Source: Actinomycetota bacterium
GTDB lineage: Bacteria > Actinomycetota > UBA4738 > HRBIN12
NCBI GenBank assembly: GCA_005883885.1
Contig: VAYF01000138.1
Location: forward strand, 1-7,767
DNA length: 7,767 nt
Direction of reading: 5' to 3'
The position numbers and the translations under genes were made by a program. The notes below the pieces were generated by a model, which made no database searches, was not told the origin of the DNA, and saw only the letters and a program-made list of their open reading frames with translations. Position 1 is the stretch's first letter. Every line of letters starts with the position of its first letter. Positions 5,693-7,767 of this stretch are shown piece by piece.

Positions 5693-7486
5693 TCAGGCTT
5701 CTTCCTCCGCTCGACGCCGGCGGGAGAGAGCGACGAACGCTATCACCGCGATCGCGACGAGCCCGAGGACGACCCAGAGGACGGTCGGGATCCCTGATGA
5801 CGAGCCGCTCTCGGCCGCCGCCAACGGCTGCAGTCCTTGGTACTGGTTCCCCCAACCGAACAGATAGGTTCCGCCGTTGGTGGGCTCGGGCTTCCAACCC
5901 GTGAACCGATCCGACCGGTAGGCCTGAAGGTAGTTGGGGTAGTTCAACACGATCTCAGGGATCTGGTCGTAGATGAATTGCTGCATCTTCTGGATGTACG
6001 CGACCCGCGCCGTGTGGTCCAGCAGGGTTGATTGATGCGCGAACATCTTGTCGTACGTCGGGTTGGAATAGCACCCGTCGCTCCACCCCAGGCACTGACT
6101 GGTGATGAAGATCGAGAGGATGAAGTTCGGGTCGGGGTCGCCTCCCCAGCCCCAGACGTAGGCGTCGAAGTCGCCCGTGTACCAGTTGTTGTTCTCTATC
6201 TGCTTGTCACTCATCGACTGCAGCTTCACGCCGATCCCGATCTGCTGCAGCTGGGCGGCGATGAGCTTGCCGGTATCGACGGAGCCCGTTTCCTCGGGAA
6301 GGGTGATGATGTTCAGGTCGATCGGCTGCCCGTTCTTGTCCAGTCGGATGCCGCTGGGATCCTTGCTCGCGTATCCGCTCTGATCCAGCAAGGTGTTCGC
6401 CGCGGCCGGATCGTACGCCTGCGACTGGACATCGGTCGGCGTATAGAACCATTGCGGTCGCGAGGGAAGCGTGACGACCGATCCGACCTGCGCGTCCCCC
6501 TGCCACACCTTGTCGACGATCGACTGCTTGTCGATCCCCATCGCGATCGCTCGACGGATGTTCAGATCCTTCAGGACCGGGTTGTTCGTGGCATCGGGTC
6601 CCTGACCGCCGAAGTTGAAGGCGAGGTTGGTGAACGTCGACGCGGTGCCCTTCACCGTTCCGATGTTCGGTTGTCCTACCAGCGAATTGAAGAGCGTCGG
6701 GTTGAGGTTGTCGGTGAAGTCGACCTGGCCGGATTTCAGCGCTTGGACCATGGCCTCCTGGCTGTCGTAGACGATGTATTGGATCTCGTCGATCGCGGGA
6801 GCGCCGCCCCAGTAGTTCTTGTTGGCCTCCATCGTCCATCCCTGGCCCTTGTCCCAGGACGTCAGGACGAACGGCCCGGACCCGACCGCCGGAACGTTGG
6901 CGAAGCCCCTCGCGGCCTTCCCGTCCCCTTCGTACTGCTTCCAGATGTGTTCGGGCAGGATGGGGATCCACGGCGGGATCGTGGGAGCGAACGTCGGCTT
7001 GGGGCTCTTCCAGATGAGCGTGGTCGCGTTCGGCACGGAGAACGTCGGGTGGTACGGGAGGTAGCTCGTGAACACCTCGTTCTCGTCGGTCGTCTCGATG
7101 AATCGGTACGTGAACGCGATGTCTTCGGCCGTGAGCGGTTGGCCGTCGCTCCACGTGACCCCGCTTCGGATATCGCAGGTCCACGTCCTGTAGTCGGCCG
7201 ACGGGTTGCACGCGGTCGCGAGACCGGGGGACGGTGAGAGGTCGTCGGGGTTGAAGTTGAAGAGCAGGTCGTACGCGTTGAACAGCGTCTCGTAGTCGTC
7301 CCCGTTCGTTGCGAGCAGCGGGTTCGGCGAGATCATGTCGCCCGGAACGCCGACCCGGAGCACGATCTTGTTGCCCGTTGGGCTGCTGGTGCCGCTCGAC
7401 TGCGCGAGCGCCGAGCCGGAGAGCGCGACCCCTCCAACCATCACGAGCGTGACCGCCAGGGCCACCGGACGCCATCTCCGCATCAT
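5693..7486 (-). CDS. Extracytoplasmic substrate-binding protein of the importer (SBP_bac_5 family) with C-terminal membrane anchor
   Basis: A 597-residue family 5 binding protein, first gene of the importer operon; it captures substrate outside the membrane and delivers it to DppB/DppC. A signal peptide is clear: M-M-R-R-W-R-P, a hydrophobic core (about 8-24) and A-L-A|Q with cleavage after residue 28; there is no lipobox Cys. Family marks include D-I-R-S-G-V-T-W-S-D-G-Q-P-L-T-A-E-D-I-A-F-T-Y (105-127), G-S-G-P-F (202-206), the N-K-N-Y-W-G region (222-227), R-R-A-I-A-M-G-I-D (311-319) and W-G-W-G-G-D-P-D-P (445-453). Cys 93/104 and 465/472 could form two short disulfides. After a Ser/Gly linker (560-565) comes a TM helix (about 567-588), then RRRR and an acidic tail, so the protein is probably anchored at its C-terminus. 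Two adjacent ATG codons (7486, 7483) share the AAGGAG at 7497-7492. The substrate may be peptides or oligosaccharides; it cannot be decided here. Confidence 0.95.
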   Translation of the reverse strand: MMRRWRPVALAVTLVMVGGVALSGSALAQSSGTSSPTGNKIVLRVGVPGDMISPNPLLATNGDDYETLFNAYDLLFNFNPDDLSPSPGLATACNPSADYRTWTCDIRSGVTWSDGQPLTAEDIAFTYRFIETTDENEVFTSYLPYHPTFSVPNATTLIWKSPKPTFAPTIPPWIPILPEHIWKQYEGDGKAARGFANVPAVGSGPFVLTSWDKGQGWTMEANKNYWGGAPAIDEIQYIVYDSQEAMVQALKSGQVDFTDNLNPTLFNSLVGQPNIGTVKGTASTFTNLAFNFGGQGPDATNNPVLKDLNIRRAIAMGIDKQSIVDKVWQGDAQVGSVVTLPSRPQWFYTPTDVQSQAYDPAAANTLLDQSGYASKDPSGIRLDKNGQPIDLNIITLPEETGSVDTGKLIAAQLQQIGIGVKLQSMSDKQIENNNWYTGDFDAYVWGWGGDPDPNFILSIFITSQCLGWSDGCYSNPTYDKMFAHQSTLLDHTARVAYIQKMQQFIYDQIPEIVLNYPNYLQAYRSDRFTGWKPEPTNGGTYLFGWGNQYQGLQPLAAAESGSSSGIPTVLWVVLGLVAIAVIAFVALSRRRRAEEEA

Positions 7487-7491
7487 CTTGG

Positions 7492-7497
7492 CTCCTT
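7492..7497 (-). promoter_or_regulatory. Ribosome binding site of the binding-protein gene
   Basis: AAGGAG on the minus strand, 5 nt before ATG 7486 and 8 nt before ATG 7483. It is the strongest such site in the operon, which fits the need for more binding protein than permease. It rules out the 34-residue upstream extension of the open frame, which has no signal-peptide logic. Confidence 0.75.
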
Positions 7498-7575
7498 CCA
7501 CGTCTTCCTCCCTAGTACGGAACCAGCGTCTCCGCGGGTTGCTCGTGGTCCGGGGTCTCACCCAGTGAACGCAGC

Positions 7576-7592
7576 GCTGGTATAGCACCAGC
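7576..7592 (-). promoter_or_regulatory. 17-bp dyad overlapping a possible extended -10 box of the importer operon
   Basis: On the minus strand GCTGGT (7592-7587) and ACCAGC (7581-7576) form a perfect 6-bp inverted repeat around GCTAT. The sequence TGCTATACC (7587-7579) inside it resembles an extended -10 element (TGn plus TATACC), about 90 nt ahead of the binding-protein start; no matching -35 box is visible. A third copy, CGCTGGT (7528-7522), lies nearer the gene and could pair with ACCAGCG. The layout suits an operator over a promoter. The rest of the 7487-7630 spacer contains only the ribosome binding site and a small TCAC/GTGA dyad (7568-7558). Confidence 0.35.
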
Positions 7593-7630
7593 CCTCGACG
7601 CAGTGCTAGAGAACGTCACGCGTCGCGCCC

Positions 7631-7767
7631 TCATGCTGAGAGCTCCGCGACGTCGATGCCCTCGTATTCGTGCTCGCACGGGTTGCCCACGGCCACCCAC
7701 ATCCGTCTCGCCCCCAGGTCGGCCACCATCGAGAACATGACCGCCGACGCTTCGTCCCCCTCGGTGG
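7631..7767 (-). CDS. C-terminal end of a probable C45-type Ntn hydrolase (5' end outside window)
   Basis: The last 45 codons of a minus-strand gene, ending with TGA at 7633-7631; the frame is open to the window edge. The readable end contains S-A-V-M-F-S-M-V-A-D-L-G-A-R-R-M-W-V-A-V-G-N-P-C-E (about 8-32 of the visible part). A beta hairpin of this form, with S-M-V-x-D-x-x-x-R-x-M-x-V-A-x-G-N-P-C, is what I associate with the C-terminus of peptidase C45 / acyl-CoA:6-aminopenicillanate acyltransferase-like proteins, which cleave or transfer amide-linked acyl groups. The N-terminal catalytic Cys lies outside the window, so this is a family guess. The gene runs in the same direction as the importer operon, 144 nt ahead of it; it may be a hydrolase for the imported substrate or a separate unit. 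Confidence 0.55.
   Translation of the reverse strand, partial: TEGDEASAVMFSMVADLGARRMWVAVGNPCEHEYEGIDVAELSA

Noticed and set aside
6032..7237. 401-codon open frame on the + strand opposite the binding-protein gene
   Set aside because: It is antisense to a clear family 5 binding protein; its translation is rich in Arg/Asp/Val with no domain pattern, as expected for a shadow frame in GC-rich DNA.

Overview
This is a very GC-rich, gene-dense bacterial chromosome segment with many GTG/TTG-type starts and short gaps. Codon usage, the VWA-protein type, and an oligopeptide-type transporter whose binding protein is held by a C-terminal membrane anchor rather than a lipid all suggest an actinobacterium or a related high-GC lineage (Actinomycetota or Chloroflexota-like). 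No rRNA or marker gene is present to settle this. There are no RNA genes, mobile elements or CRISPR arrays that I can see.

The left part (1-1738, + strand) holds three genes: the 3' end of a VWA-domain protein of the type usually found beside a MoxR/Mg-chelatase-like ATPase; a small membrane-anchored or exported protein of unknown function that starts 10 nt after it and is probably translationally coupled; and, after a 39-nt spacer with an 8-bp direct repeat, an unrecognised protein built as winged helix - Arg/Gly/Ala linker - coiled coil. The linker is encoded by an almost perfect 49-nt all-G+C inverted repeat.

The right part (1748-7486, - strand) is one complete five-gene importer operon of the Opp/Dpp (peptide/nickel/oligosaccharide) class. 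Its transcription order is: extracytoplasmic binding protein (7486-5693), permease dppB (5614-4757), permease dppC (4751-3792), ATPase dppD (3795-2809) and ATPase dppF (2812-1748). The last three genes are joined by a 5-nt gap or by stop/start overlaps (ATGA, TTGA). The binding protein captures substrate outside, DppB and DppC form the channel, and DppD/DppF power it. The operon ends tail-to-tail against the winged-helix gene with only 9 bp between the stop codons.

Upstream of the operon (7487-7630) lies a 144-bp spacer with a 17-bp dyad overlapping a possible extended -10 box. Beyond it is the 3' end of a gene whose last 45 codons look like the C-terminus of a C45-type (acyltransferase/peptidase) Ntn hydrolase.

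Most of the window is an ordinary transporter locus, and I do not see a new defence or biosynthetic system. The strongest anomalies are the 5' end of dppB, where a good ribosome binding site and start codon lead into an out-of-frame stub and the first membrane helix is missing, and the giant GC hairpin inside the winged-helix/coiled-coil gene.
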